Origin: Streptomyces sp. NBS 14/10
GTDB taxonomy: Bacteria > Actinomycetota > Actinomycetes > Streptomycetales > Streptomycetaceae
Direction of reading: 5' to 3'
Length of the DNA stretch: 64,000 nt
Assembly (NCBI RefSeq): GCF_002224125.1
Contig: NZ_NCSM01000072.1
Location: 9,676 to 73,675 of the forward strand
How positions within the stretch are numbered: the stretch's first letter is position 1; each line of letters opens with the position of its first letter. Shown piece after piece: positions 25,311 through 34,363 of this stretch. A program made the translations under genes and the position numbers. The notes beneath the pieces were generated by a model. The model did no database searches and was not told where the DNA came from. It saw only the letters and a program-made list of their open reading frames with translations.

Positions 25311-26756
25311 GTGAAAAACAGGAAGAGACATAAGCGGTCCCGAGTGATCGTTATGTCCGTGGTCGGTGTGACGGCCTTGGCTGTCGGGGGCGGAGCGCTC
25401 CTGATGACCGACAACAACGCCTCGGCCGCCAAGGAGACCCCCGCCCAGCAGGCGGCCGCCCGGGCCGGCATGACGGTCAAGTGCCCGGATGTCGCCACCA
25501 GCCTGTCGAACGTGCCGCAACAGGCGCGGCCCGCCGTCAACAACGAGCTGGCGAAGATGGACAGCCAGGTCGCCGACGCGTACCAGCGGCTCGCGGAGCC
25601 GGGCGCGAAGGCCGACCAGGAGTCCGTACGCACCCGCGTACTGGACCCGCTGACATCCGAGCGGCGGCAGACCCTGGACCGGATCGCCACCGAGATCGAG
25701 AAGGTCCAGCCTCGCCCGTCGGGCCTGGACTCGCTCGCGGCCTGCACGGTCAAGCGAGACGAAGCAGCCGCCGTGGCTGCCGCGGACGCCCAGGCCGCGG
25801 CGCCGAACACCCCCGCGGCGGGGGACGCGGCCCCGGCCGCGGGCGCACAGGGCACGGGCGGTCAGCAGCAGTCCGGCCCGCAGCGGGCGGACTTCGTGGA
25901 CATCCGCAAGGTCAGGCCCAACGTCAAGAACCCCCGGGTGCAGGCCAAGGGGTCCAAGGGCACCTTCTCCTCGCGCTGCGGACGCAACGAGAACAAGCAC
26001 TTCAACTCCGACAACGTCATCGTGGCCCCCGGCGTGGGCAACGGCGCCCACCACATGCACGACTACGTCGGCAACAAGAAGACGGACGCCTTCGCCTCCA
26101 ACCAGGTCCTCGAATCCGCCGGGACCACCTGCACCAACGGCGACCGTTCCACCCACTACTGGCCGGTCCTGCGGCTCCAGGACGGCACGAAGGAGTTCGA
26201 CGCGGGCGCCCCGGGCGGCGGTACGGAGGGCAACGTGGGGCGCATCCTGCGGCCCACCTCCGTACAGCTCAGCTTCAAGGGCAACCCCGTCTCCAAGGTC
26301 GTGGAGATGCCCAAGTTCCTGCGCATCATCACCGGTGACGCCAAGGCGTTCACCAACGGCACGGCCAACGCCAACGCGTCCTGGAGCTGCACCGGATTCG
26401 AGAACCGCCAGCTGAAGGACAAGTACCCGGTGTGCCCGAAGGGCAGCAACGTGGTGCGCACGTTCAAGTTCCAGAGCTGCTGGGACGGCAAGAACATCGA
26501 CAGCGCGAACCACCGTACGCATGTGGCGTTCGCCCGCGCGGACGGCTCGTGCCAGCAGGGGTTCAAGGCCATTCCGCAGCTCATCCAGCGGATCACCTAC
26601 AAGCTCGCCCCCGGCGCCCGCAACTTCGCGGTGGACAGCTTCCCCGAGCAGTTGCACAAGCCGGTGACGGACCACGGCGACTTCATCAACGTGATGTCGC
26701 AGAAGCTGATGAAGCAGGCCGTGAGCTGCATCAACAGCGGCCGCAAGTGCGGCTGA
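25311..26756 (+). CDS. Secreted DUF1996 domain protein
   Basis: 481 residues from GTG 25311, chosen because GAGGGG lies just upstream and the peptide then begins KNRKRHKRSR before a hydrophobic signal segment (VIVMSVVGVTALAVGGGALL); ATGs at 25281 and 25296 have no ribosome site. An N-terminal helical part and an Ala/Pro/Gln-rich linker (about 150-195) precede the DUF1996 domain, with the typical SRCGRNENKHFNSDNVIVAPG, HHMHDYVGN and CPKGSN...CWDGKNID motifs and His-rich, Cys-containing segments. DUF1996 proteins are secreted and of unknown activity. A strong terminator follows. Confidence 0.88.
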   Translation: MKNRKRHKRSRVIVMSVVGVTALAVGGGALLMTDNNASAAKETPAQQAAARAGMTVKCPDVATSLSNVPQQARPAVNNELAKMDSQVADAYQRLAEPGAKADQESVRTRVLDPLTSERRQTLDRIATEIEKVQPRPSGLDSLAACTVKRDEAAAVAAADAQAAAPNTPAAGDAAPAAGAQGTGGQQQSGPQRADFVDIRKVRPNVKNPRVQAKGSKGTFSSRCGRNENKHFNSDNVIVAPGVGNGAHHMHDYVGNKKTDAFASNQVLESAGTTCTNGDRSTHYWPVLRLQDGTKEFDAGAPGGGTEGNVGRILRPTSVQLSFKGNPVSKVVEMPKFLRIITGDAKAFTNGTANANASWSCTGFENRQLKDKYPVCPKGSNVVRTFKFQSCWDGKNIDSANHRTHVAFARADGSCQQGFKAIPQLIQRITYKLAPGARNFAVDSFPEQLHKPVTDHGDFINVMSQKLMKQAVSCINSGRKCG

Positions 26757-26764
26757 CGCACTGA

Positions 26765-26793
26765 CCCGGCAGGGGGCCAGTCCCCCTGCCGGG
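26765..26793 (+). terminator. Rho-independent-type hairpin after the DUF1996 gene
   Basis: CCCGGCAGGGGG (26765-26776), loop CCAGT, CCCCCTGCCGGG (26782-26793): a perfect 12-bp GC stem starting 8 bp after the stop codon. No T-run follows, as usual in this genus. Confidence 0.8.
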
Positions 26794-26984
26794 CCTAACG
26801 CGCGTCCCCGAGGCCCACCTGGCGGTGACAAATGTCGCTGCCCGCCCGCTGAACAGAAGCTTCCGGTGCCACCCCGCTGCTACGCTCCGTCCGACTCGCC
26901 CTCGAGGCGCACGCGGGGCCCCACACCCGAGGACCTGGTACACGCCCGCCACCACGGCGGAATCCACCGTTCTGGGAGGCCCCC

Positions 26985-28331
26985 TTGAGACGCCCTGTTC
27001 ATCTGAGACGCCCTGCCCGTCGTCCGTTACTGGCCGCCGCCGTCGCCCTCGTCGCGGGCCTCACCGCGACCACCAGCGCGAACGCCGCGGACACCCCGCT
27101 GCCGATCCAGACAGACGGCGTCTGGGGCGTCGACTTCGCGGGCGGCACGCTGGCCACCGTGGAGCACAGCGCGTCCCGCGACCAGTACGTCATGACACGA
27201 CGGGTCGCGCCGGACGGGTCGACCGCGGCCACCCGGGTTCCGATGATGTACGCCGGTACCTTCGCCGAAGGCGAGCACATCAAGCGCGTACCGTGCGACG
27301 CGGGCGAATGCATCCCGCTGGTCGGCTCCGGCAACGGCGACGTCGGCCTCGTATTCGTGGACGACGGCAAGGAATACGTCCAGATCCGGACGAGCCCCAA
27401 CACCTACCACGGCGTGGAACCGGCCGTGACGGGCGCCCGGATCGTGGATGTCACCGGCCGCTACTTCCTCCACAACGCCCAGTCCACCAACCAGCAGTAC
27501 CTCGACGACCTCCAGCCGTACCGCACCACCGACGTCCGGATCACCCGCTCCATCACCGCCGCCTCCGTCTGGGGCACCCGGCTGTGGGCCGCGAGCTCCA
27601 CCAGGGGGACCGTCACCCAGACTGACATCAAGACGACGAAACTCGTCGAGACGGTCGCCACGGGTGCGCCCTGCGTCCTCAAGGAACTGCAGGTCATGGG
27701 GCGCTGGGTCTACTGGAGCTGCGGTACGACCGGCCCGGCCGGGGTTTACGACCGCACGGCGAAGAAGAGCTTCACCGTCCCCTCAGGACCCGCCCTCGTC
27801 GGCGACGGCTACCTGGTCCGCCACGACCGCACCGCCGGCCAACTGCTGCTCAGCGACTTCCACACCGGCACCGCCGCGGCCCCGCGCCCGATCGCCGACC
27901 TGGCGGCCGGCAGCACCGCCGACCAGCGCCGGCTGACGTGGGCCGTGGACAAGTGGGGCGGCGACATCGCGTATGTCGACTCAGCCAAGGCAATCCGCGT
28001 CGTGCCCAGCGGGGTGCCCACCCAGTCCCTGGCGAAGATCGAGTCCGATGTGGACGGCACCTCACTGGACGTCGATAACGCGCGGTGGGGCAGCACCTGG
28101 CAGTTCAACAAGCCGGTGACCTGGACCTTCACCGTCAAGAACGCGAGCGGGCGCACCGTCCGCACCCTCACGGGGAGCGGCAGCCCCCAGGCGGACGTCG
28201 CGTGGGACGGCAAGACCGACGCGGGCACATACACCGCCAACGGCCGCCACACCTGGACTCTGACCGCCAAGGCCGTCGAAGGCGCGGGCACGAGCACCAC
28301 CACCGGGGAGATCGCCGTCACCGGCACCTGA
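26985..28331 (+). CDS. Secreted protein with C-terminal FlgD-Ig-like domain
   Basis: 448 residues, TTG start with GGAGG five bases upstream. The N-terminus is a classical signal peptide (basic RRPVHLRRPARR, then LLAAAVALVAGLTATTSANA, cleavage about residue 34). A beta-rich body of repeated short strands (propeller-like, e.g. WGTRLWAASSTRGTVTQTD, GRWVYWSCGTTGPAGVYD) is followed by a FlgD-type Ig domain with SGRTVRTLTGSGSPQADVAWDGKTDAGTYTANGRHTWTLTA (about 385-435). The enzyme or binding function is unknown. An extracellular adhesive or structural role is a guess. Confidence 0.82.
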   Translation: MRRPVHLRRPARRPLLAAAVALVAGLTATTSANAADTPLPIQTDGVWGVDFAGGTLATVEHSASRDQYVMTRRVAPDGSTAATRVPMMYAGTFAEGEHIKRVPCDAGECIPLVGSGNGDVGLVFVDDGKEYVQIRTSPNTYHGVEPAVTGARIVDVTGRYFLHNAQSTNQQYLDDLQPYRTTDVRITRSITAASVWGTRLWAASSTRGTVTQTDIKTTKLVETVATGAPCVLKELQVMGRWVYWSCGTTGPAGVYDRTAKKSFTVPSGPALVGDGYLVRHDRTAGQLLLSDFHTGTAAAPRPIADLAAGSTADQRRLTWAVDKWGGDIAYVDSAKAIRVVPSGVPTQSLAKIESDVDGTSLDVDNARWGSTWQFNKPVTWTFTVKNASGRTVRTLTGSGSPQADVAWDGKTDAGTYTANGRHTWTLTAKAVEGAGTSTTTGEIAVTGT

Positions 28332-28391
28332 CCGGCGGGGACGAACCCCACACCTGCGAAGCTCATACACCGACGACACATGGGGGCTGAC

Positions 28392-28757
28392 ATGGCACTC
28401 TTCGGCAACGCACACACTGTCGACCCGGCGGCAGCGCAAAAAGACTTCGAGCGACTGCTGGGGCAGGGGGAGCAGGTGCAGGCCGCCTACCAGCTGATAC
28501 GCGACACCATCCTCTTCACCGACCGCCGGCTCATCCTCGTCGACAAGCAGGGGATCACCGGGAAGAAGGTGGAGTACCACTCGGTCCCGTACAAGAGCAT
28601 CACCCACTTCGCGGTCGAGACCGCCGGCACCTTCGACCTCGACGCCGAGCTCAAGATCTGGATCTCCGGCACCGCCACCCCGATCGAGAAGACCTTCACC
28701 AAGGGGGTCGACATCTACGAGGTGCAGGCGATCCTGACTCAGTTCGTGGCCAAGTAG
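28392..28757 (+). CDS. Bacterial PH-domain protein (DUF1696/PH_1 type)
   Basis: 121 residues from the ATG at 28392 with GGGGG upstream. The sequence shows one bacterial pleckstrin-homology fold: QLIRDTILFTDRRLILVDKQGITGKKVEYHSVPYKSITHFAVETAG, DLDAELKIWISG and a C-terminal helix IYEVQAILTQFVAK. It is soluble and probably a cytoplasmic oligomer. It lies 60 bp after the secreted protein and overlaps the convergent propeller gene by 19 bp. Confidence 0.9.
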   Translation: MALFGNAHTVDPAAAQKDFERLLGQGEQVQAAYQLIRDTILFTDRRLILVDKQGITGKKVEYHSVPYKSITHFAVETAGTFDLDAELKIWISGTATPIEKTFTKGVDIYEVQAILTQFVAK

Positions 28758-29701
28758 AGGGGGACCGCGACGGTGTTGAACGTCGTCTGCGGTGTCTGGG
28801 GCGAGGTGAAGCGGGCGTTGACGAGGTAGAGGCGGTCGGCCCAGCGGGCCACGGTGGTGGGGACGTCGAAGCGGGGGTCGGTGATCGTGCGGCGCAACGT
28901 CGCCGTACGGGCCCTGGTGTCGAGGTCGAAGACGCTGATGAGGTTCAGCCGGTTCTGCACCACGTACAGCGTGCGGCCGATGCGGAGGAGGCCGTCGCCG
29001 TTGGCGACGTCGGCCGCGTCGATCAGTGCGATCTCGGTGGCGTGCCCGCTGGCCAGGTCCACGTGGTACAGCCTGCCGGGCGAGCTGCTGACGACGATCA
29101 GCCCTCGGCCGTCCGGGGTGCCGACGACGCCGTTGGCGTTGTAGACGTTGGGCGTCTGTACCCAGTCGCCGCCGAGCCGCAGGCGGCGGACCGTCCCCAC
29201 GCGGCCGCGCGGTATGCCGTAGAGGACGGCGTCGCTCGAGTCGGTGAACCAGGCGCGGTCGCCCAGCAGGATGACGTCGTTGATGAAGTGGCCGGTCGCG
29301 CCGGTCAGTTGGTACGTGGTCACCAGCTCGCCAGTGTGCGAGTCGACGATCCGCGCCGTCCCTCCACCGCCTCCCGAGATGTACAGCAAGCCGTTCTCGT
29401 CCAGCTTGAGCCCCACGGCCACCGTGCCCGTGGTGCCCTTATGGATGACTCGGCCCTTGCCCGTGCGCAGATCGGTGCGGTAGACGGCGCCGTTGGCGCG
29501 AGAGCCCATGTAGGCGTACGGCCTGCGGCCGATGGTGATCCCCTCAGGGATGAAGCCGTCGGGGAGCGGAAACTCGGTCGGCCACGCGGCGGCCTGCGCC
29601 GCGCTGACGCCGGCCGTCGTCGCCGCGAGCGCGGCGACAACGGCGCCGCGGAGAAGGGTGCGGCGCGTCGGCTGGGGGTGGTTCCGGGTTCGGCTCGTCA
29701 T
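28739..29701 (-). CDS. Secreted SMP-30/gluconolactonase-like beta-propeller protein
   Basis: 320 residues from the ATG at 29699-29701. The N-terminus TSRTRNHPQPTRRTLLRGAVVAALAATTAG has a twin-arginine-type TRRTLLRG motif, so Tat export is likely. The rest is a six-bladed-propeller sequence with repeated YRTDLRTGKGR, ARIVDSHTGELV and ISVFDLDTRARTATL blades. It is related to SMP-30/LRE-like proteins, with no clear lactonase metal site visible by eye. It overlaps the PH-domain gene by 19 bp at its 3' end. Confidence 0.85.
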   Translation of the reverse strand: MTSRTRNHPQPTRRTLLRGAVVAALAATTAGVSAAQAAAWPTEFPLPDGFIPEGITIGRRPYAYMGSRANGAVYRTDLRTGKGRVIHKGTTGTVAVGLKLDENGLLYISGGGGGTARIVDSHTGELVTTYQLTGATGHFINDVILLGDRAWFTDSSDAVLYGIPRGRVGTVRRLRLGGDWVQTPNVYNANGVVGTPDGRGLIVVSSSPGRLYHVDLASGHATEIALIDAADVANGDGLLRIGRTLYVVQNRLNLISVFDLDTRARTATLRRTITDPRFDVPTTVARWADRLYLVNARFTSPQTPQTTFNTVAVPLYLATN

Positions 29702-29760
29702 GCCTCGCAGTCTCACGCGCGGGCGATCGATGAGTCCAACACATGTCTGTCACTTCATCG

Positions 29761-29775
29761 ATCTCGATACGAGAT
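29761..29775. promoter_or_regulatory. Palindromic operator-like site before the propeller gene
   Basis: ATCTCGATACGAGAT, arms ATCTCG/CGAGAT around ATA, lies 60 bp upstream of the Tat-propeller start and 25 bp past the 3' end of the response-regulator gene. It is AT-richer than its surroundings. It could be an operator for the propeller gene or part of a terminator for the regulator operon. Confidence 0.35.
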
Positions 29776-29799
29776 AGGTCTACAACGGCATGGGCATGG

Positions 29800-30489
29800 C
29801 TACCAGGGCGCCTTTCGTGGCCCGCCCGAGCGGGGCACGACCAGGCCGAACTCGTACGCCAGCATGACCGCCTGGGCCCGGTCGCGGGCGCCGAGTTTGG
29901 CCAGGACTCGGCTGACGTGGGTCTTCACGGTCTCGGCGCTCACCGTGAGGCGGGCGGCGATCTCGGCGTTGGACAGGCCCTCCGCGATGAGGCGGAGCAC
30001 TTCGGTTTCGCGCGGGGTCAGGAGGGCGAGCGGCGAGGGTTCGGCGGTGTGGGGGCGTAGGCGGACGAACTCGCCGATGAGGCGGCGGGTGACGGTGGGG
30101 GCGAGCAGGGCTTCGCCGGCGGCGACCACGCGTACGGCCTCGAAGAGGCGTTCCGCGGTCATGTCCTTGAGGAGGAAGCCGCTGGCGCCGGCGGCCAGAG
30201 CGTCGTAGACGTACTCGTCGAGGTCGAAGGTGGTCAGCATGACGATGCGCGGGCCGCCACCCGCTCCCGCCCCAGCGATGATCCGACGGGTCGCCTCGAT
30301 GCCGTCCAGGACCGGCATGCGCACATCCATGAGGACGACATCGGGGCGCGTCTCGCGGCAGACCCCCACCGCCGCGGCGCCGTCCGCCGCGCTGCCGACG
30401 ACGGACAGGTCGGGCTGGGTGTCCAGCAGCGCGCCGAATCCGGCGCGCACCACGTCCTGGTCGTCGGCGATGACGATACGTACGGTCAT
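29800..30489 (-). CDS. NarL/LuxR-family response regulator
   Basis: 229 residues from the ATG at 30487-30489. Receiver domain: ADDQ acidic pocket, phospho-Asp in [13 protein letters not shown] (about residue 53), Lys in [11 protein letters not shown]. Lux[52 protein letters not shown]. It overlaps the sensor kinase stop by 4 bp (ATGA). The pair is divergent from an ABC-2 exporter operon at 31989, the probable target. Confidence 0.93.
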   Translation of the reverse strand: MTVRIVIADDQDVVRAGFGALLDTQPDLSVVGSAADGAAAVGVCRETRPDVVLMDVRMPVLDGIEATRRIIAGAGAGGGPRIVMLTTFDLDEYVYDALAAGASGFLLKDMTAERLFEAVRVVAAGEALLAPTVTRRLIGEFVRLRPHTAEPSPLALLTPRETEVLRLIAEGLSNAEIAARLTVSAETVKTHVSRVLAKLGARDRAQAVMLAYEFGLVVPRSGGPRKAPW

Positions 30490-31877
30490 GCGGCCGCCTC
30501 GCGCAGCGGCAGTTCGGCCGCGACGACGAAGCCGCCCGCTGGACCGTGTTCGGTGCGCAGGGTGCCGCCGGCCATGGCGACGCGTTCGCGCATGCCGAGG
30601 AGGCCGTGGCCGGCGTCGGGGGTGGAAGCAGGGTCGGTGAGGGCTGGCCCCGCGCCGATGTCGCGTACGGTGACGCGCAGCGCGCCCTCGGCGTAGTGGA
30701 GTTCGACGTCGACCGGTGCGCCAGGGGCGTGTCGGCGGGCGTTGGTCAGGGCCTCCTGGACGATGCGGTAGGCGGTGAGCTGAAGGCCCGGGTCCAGGGG
30801 GGTGATCCGGCCGCGTACGACGAGCCGGACCCCGCCGCCCGCGGTGTCGCGGGCCTCGTCGACGAGGGTGAGGAGCTGGTCGAGTCCGGGCTGTGGCCGG
30901 CGCGTCGCGGGCGCCTCGGCCTGCGCGTCGTCGCGCAACACGCCCAGCAGGCGGCGCATTTCGGTGAGCGCCTGCCGGGCCGTGTCGCCGATCGCCAGTA
31001 GCCGCTCGGCGCCCAGCGGCGGCAGCCCGGGGGTGGTCAGCCGGGCGGTCTCGGCCTGCACGGACAGGGTGGAGATGTGGTGGGCGACGACATCGTGCAG
31101 CTCCCGGGCGATCCGGGCCCGCTCGCCGCGCGCCGCGTGTTCCAGCACGGTGTGCGCGTACGCCCCCTCGGCCGCTGACCGGGCGGCGGCCTCGCCGCCG
31201 GCCCGCCGTGCCGCGCCGGCGGCGAGCGCGGCCGCGGCGCCCACCAGCAGGGCTGTGCCGAAGGGCTTGCCGCCCGCCGCGGTTGGGGCCGGGCCCACCG
31301 CGTACGCCACGAAGGGGACGGCGAGCAGGAGCGTGGTGCGGGGCGAGCGGCGCAGTCCGGTCAGATAGAGCAGCGCGGCCAGGGCGGGCAGCGCGGCGGC
31401 GCAGGGCAGCCGGCCGCTGAGTGGGGTCAGCAGGACCGCGGCCGTCACCGCCGCGGCGGCGGGGAGGAGTTGGCTGCGGGCGAAGGCGAGCGGTGCGGTC
31501 GAGCCGAGGACCAGGGCCAGGGTGAGCGGGATGTCGGCGGCCGGAGGCCGGTCGGTGATGGGCACGACGGCCTGGAGCAGCCCGGCGGCGCACAGCGCCG
31601 CGGCCGCCACGAGCGGCAGATCCGGGGCGCGGCCGAGTCGCCGCAGCCCAGCCACCCAGCGCCCGGCCGCGCCGCGCGCCCCGGCCGCCCCGCGCTCAGC
31701 CGCCCCGCGCCCATCGGCAGCGAGCCCGGCCACCGTATGTCCGTCAGCGACGCCTCCGTCAGCGGCGAGCCCCGTCGCCCCACGCCCGGCTGCCCCGGCC
31801 GCTGCGCGCCCCGCAGGGCGCCCCGCAGCCCGCTCCGCCGCGCCGGCCAGGGGCTTTCTCCACCTCACGCCGGTCAT
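30486..31877 (-). CDS. NarL-type sensor histidine kinase with low-complexity N-terminus
   Basis: 463 residues from the ATG at 31875-31877. The first about 75 residues are an Ala/Gly/Arg-rich low-complexity tract ([40 protein letters not shown]), unusual for a kinase and probably repeat-expanded. About five membrane helices follow, then the phospho-His helix [30 protein letters not shown] and a HATPase domain ending [36 protein letters not shown]. An alternative start after the tract cannot be excluded. It is divergent from an ABC exporter with a 111-bp gap. Confidence 0.88.
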   Translation of the reverse strand: MTGVRWRKPLAGAAERAAGRPAGRAAAGAAGRGATGLAADGGVADGHTVAGLAADGRGAAERGAAGARGAAGRWVAGLRRLGRAPDLPLVAAAALCAAGLLQAVVPITDRPPAADIPLTLALVLGSTAPLAFARSQLLPAAAAVTAAVLLTPLSGRLPCAAALPALAALLYLTGLRRSPRTTLLLAVPFVAYAVGPAPTAAGGKPFGTALLVGAAAALAAGAARRAGGEAAARSAAEGAYAHTVLEHAARGERARIARELHDVVAHHISTLSVQAETARLTTPGLPPLGAERLLAIGDTARQALTEMRRLLGVLRDDAQAEAPATRRPQPGLDQLLTLVDEARDTAGGGVRLVVRGRITPLDPGLQLTAYRIVQEALTNARRHAPGAPVDVELHYAEGALRVTVRDIGAGPALTDPASTPDAGHGLLGMRERVAMAGGTLRTEHGPAGGFVVAAELPLREAAA

Positions 31878-31988
31878 TATGCGGTGGGCGGCGCTCCCTG
31901 CCGTCCCCCTTGCGGGGGACACCCGGGCCGGAAAGATTCCCCACCGGCGTGACGGCCCACCGAACACCGCTGCGTAGCGTCCCTGGGC

Positions 31989-32924
31989 ATGGCGAAAACC
32001 ATGACGGGCCTCTCGATCGAGGCCCACGACCTGCGGAAGCGTTACGGGCCCACGGCGGCCGTGGACGGGCTGACGTTCGCGGTGCGGCCCGGCCTGGTCA
32101 CCGGGTTCGTCGGGCCCAATGGCGCGGGGAAGTCGACGACCATGCGGATGGTGATGGGGCTCGACGCCCCGGACGGGGGCACCGCCGTGATCGGCGGTCG
32201 GCCGTACGCCTCGCTGCGCGAGCCGTTGAAGGTCGTCGGGGCGCTGCTGGATGCCGAGGCGGTGCATCCCGGGCGTCGGGCGCGCAGTCATCTGCTGTGG
32301 CTGGCGCGGTACAACGGGCTGCCCGCGCGGCGGGTCGACGAGGTGTTGGAGCTGGTCGGGCTCGCGTCCGCCGCGCGGCGGCGGGCGGGGGGATTCTCGC
32401 TGGGGATGCGGCAGCGGCTCGGTATCGCGGCGGCGCTGTTGGGCGATCCGCCGGTGCTGATTCTGGACGAGCCGGTCAACGGGCTCGATCCCGAGGGCAT
32501 CCAGTGGATCCGTGGCTTTCTGCGGTCGCTGGCCGCCGAGGGGCGCACCGTGCTGGTCTCCAGCCACTTGATGAGCGAACTGGAGGACACCGCCGACCAC
32601 GTCATCGTCATCGGCCGGGGCCGACTGCTCGCGGACACCGATGTGGCGACGCTGCTGGCCGCCGCGTCCAAGGGGCGCGTGACGCTGCGTACCCCGCGTC
32701 GCGCGGAAGCGGTGACGGCGCTGACCGGGGCCGGGGCCGAGGTGACGGTGTTGGGGCCCGACCGGCTCACCGTGGACGGGCTGGCCGCCGAGCGGGTGGT
32801 GGCGCTGCTCGGCGCGGGCGGGGTGCCGTTCTCGGAGGTGGCGGCGCATCGCGCCTCGTTGGAGGAGGCCTATCTCGAGCTGACTCGGGACGCCGGGGAG
32901 TTCCGGGCAAAGGAGGGCTCGTGA
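31989..32924 (+). CDS. ABC transporter ATP-binding protein (drug-exporter class)
   Basis: 311 residues. Walker A GPNGAGKST, signature FSLGMRQRLGIAAALLGDPP, Walker B LILDEPVNGLDPEG, switch His in LVSSHLMSELEDTADHV. The C-terminal extension is typical of CcmA/NatA-type ATPases that drive ABC-2 permeases. It overlaps the first permease by 4 bp (GTGA). It lies next to and divergent from a two-component system, so the operon is probably induced by that sensor. Confidence 0.94.
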   Translation: MAKTMTGLSIEAHDLRKRYGPTAAVDGLTFAVRPGLVTGFVGPNGAGKSTTMRMVMGLDAPDGGTAVIGGRPYASLREPLKVVGALLDAEAVHPGRRARSHLLWLARYNGLPARRVDEVLELVGLASAARRRAGGFSLGMRQRLGIAAALLGDPPVLILDEPVNGLDPEGIQWIRGFLRSLAAEGRTVLVSSHLMSELEDTADHVIVIGRGRLLADTDVATLLAAASKGRVTLRTPRRAEAVTALTGAGAEVTVLGPDRLTVDGLAAERVVALLGAGGVPFSEVAAHRASLEEAYLELTRDAGEFRAKEGS

Positions 32925-34363
32925 TACGCGCGATCCGCGCCGAGTGGACCAAGCTGATGTCGGTGCGCAGCACCGCCGTCGCCCTGCTGGCCGCCGTCGC
33001 CCTGACCGTTCTCATCGGCTATCTCGCCGCGCAGGGCGGCCACGGCAACGCCAACGACGCCCCGCAGACGGTCGACCACTTCAGCTTCGTACACCGCGAA
33101 CTCACCGGCGACGGCTCCGTCACCGCGCGCGTCGCGCGGCAGAAGGACAGCGCCCCCTGGGCGAAGTCCGGCGTCGTCATCAAGGCGTCCACGGCCAGCG
33201 GCTCCTCGTACGTGGCCCTGATGGTCACCCCCGACCACGGCGTACGGATGCTGGCCGACGCGAAGACCGAGGTCACCGGCGGCGGCGACAGCAACGCCCC
33301 GGTGTGGCTGCGGCTGACCCGCTCGGGGCGGGATGTGACCGGGTACGAGTCGGCGGACGGCCGTACGTGGCGGAAGGTCGGGACCCTCACCGTCCGCGCG
33401 CTACCGGACAAGGCGCAGGCGGGGCTGTTCGTGGCCTCCCATGGGCGCAGCCATGAGCGCCTGGTGGGCCCCGGCAATATCCTGGGCGGCTTCCGTCCCA
33501 CGATCGGCCGGGCCGTCTTCGACCATGTCGCCCTGGCCCCGGCAGGGGCTTTCGCGGCGGACGACTGGCGGTTGACGGACGTGGCCGAAGCCCCCGTGAC
33601 CAACGGGCCGCCCGTGGAGATCCGCACGGCGTCCGAGGCCCCCGGCACCCTGCGGCGCGCCGGCGGTACGTTCACCGTCACCGGGAGCGGTGACCTGGGC
33701 CGTATCGGGCTGGCGGGGGTCGGCAGCGAGCTCCATGGCTTCGACCGGGTCAAGAACAGCCTCTCCGGGACGGAGTTCGGGCTGATCGCGGTGATCGCGC
33801 TGGGCGTGCTGGCGATGACCGCCGAGTACCGGACGGGCACGATCCGTACGACGTTCAGCGCCTCCCCGCACCGCGCCCGGGTGCTGGCCGCCAAGGCGGT
33901 CGTGCTGGCGTCCACCGTGTTCGCCGCAGGGCTCGCCGCGGGCGTCACCGCGCTCCTGCTGACCCGGCCGATCCAGCGCCGCAACGGCATGGGGCCGCCG
34001 CTCTTCCCCGACCCGTCCCTCGGCGACCCGACGGTGCTGCGCGCGGTCGTCGGCACGGCGGCGACGATGGCCCTGATCGCGCTGTTCTCCCTGGGTGTCG
34101 GTGTGCTGCTGCGGCGTACGGCGGGGGCGGTGATCCTGCTCTTCGCGGTGTTCCTGGTGGTGCCGATCGTCGCCCAGGTCAGCTCGATCGGCGTCAACAC
34201 CTGGGTCAACCGGGCCACCCCGATCGCGGGCCTGGCCGTACGCCAGACGATCCACCAGCTCGGCGACGCGATCAGCCCGTTGGGCGGCCTCGCCGTGCTG
34301 TGCGGGTACACGGCGGTGGCGCTCGGCGCCGCGTTCTGGGTGCAGGGCAGGCGCGATGCGTGA
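32921..34363 (+). CDS. ABC-2 type permease with extracellular concanavalin-like insert
   Basis: 480 residues from a GTG that overlaps the ATPase stop and has AAGGAGGG upstream. The first helix (about 17-39) is followed by about 240 extracellular residues instead of the usual short loop. Part of this insert (residues about 73-190, PWAKSGVVIKASTASGSSY, MVTPDHGVRM, WLRLTRSGRDVTGYESADGRTW, KAQAGLFVASH) resembles the DUF1349 concanavalin-like/lectin fold. The remaining five helices (from about 285; GVLAMTAEYRTGTIRTTF motif) are a normal ABC-2 permease. The insert may bind a carbohydrate or gate access. Confidence 0.85.
   Translation: MIRAIRAEWTKLMSVRSTAVALLAAVALTVLIGYLAAQGGHGNANDAPQTVDHFSFVHRELTGDGSVTARVARQKDSAPWAKSGVVIKASTASGSSYVALMVTPDHGVRMLADAKTEVTGGGDSNAPVWLRLTRSGRDVTGYESADGRTWRKVGTLTVRALPDKAQAGLFVASHGRSHERLVGPGNILGGFRPTIGRAVFDHVALAPAGAFAADDWRLTDVAEAPVTNGPPVEIRTASEAPGTLRRAGGTFTVTGSGDLGRIGLAGVGSELHGFDRVKNSLSGTEFGLIAVIALGVLAMTAEYRTGTIRTTFSASPHRARVLAAKAVVLASTVFAAGLAAGVTALLLTRPIQRRNGMGPPLFPDPSLGDPTVLRAVVGTAATMALIALFSLGVGVLLRRTAGAVILLFAVFLVVPIVAQVSSIGVNTWVNRATPIAGLAVRQTIHQLGDAISPLGGLAVLCGYTAVALGAAFWVQGRRDA

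Noticed and set aside
29800..31593. 597-codon minus-strand frame covering both regulator and kinase
   Set aside because: Only the last 229 codons are the response regulator; the rest is out of frame with the histidine kinase and has Arg/Pro-rich shadow composition.
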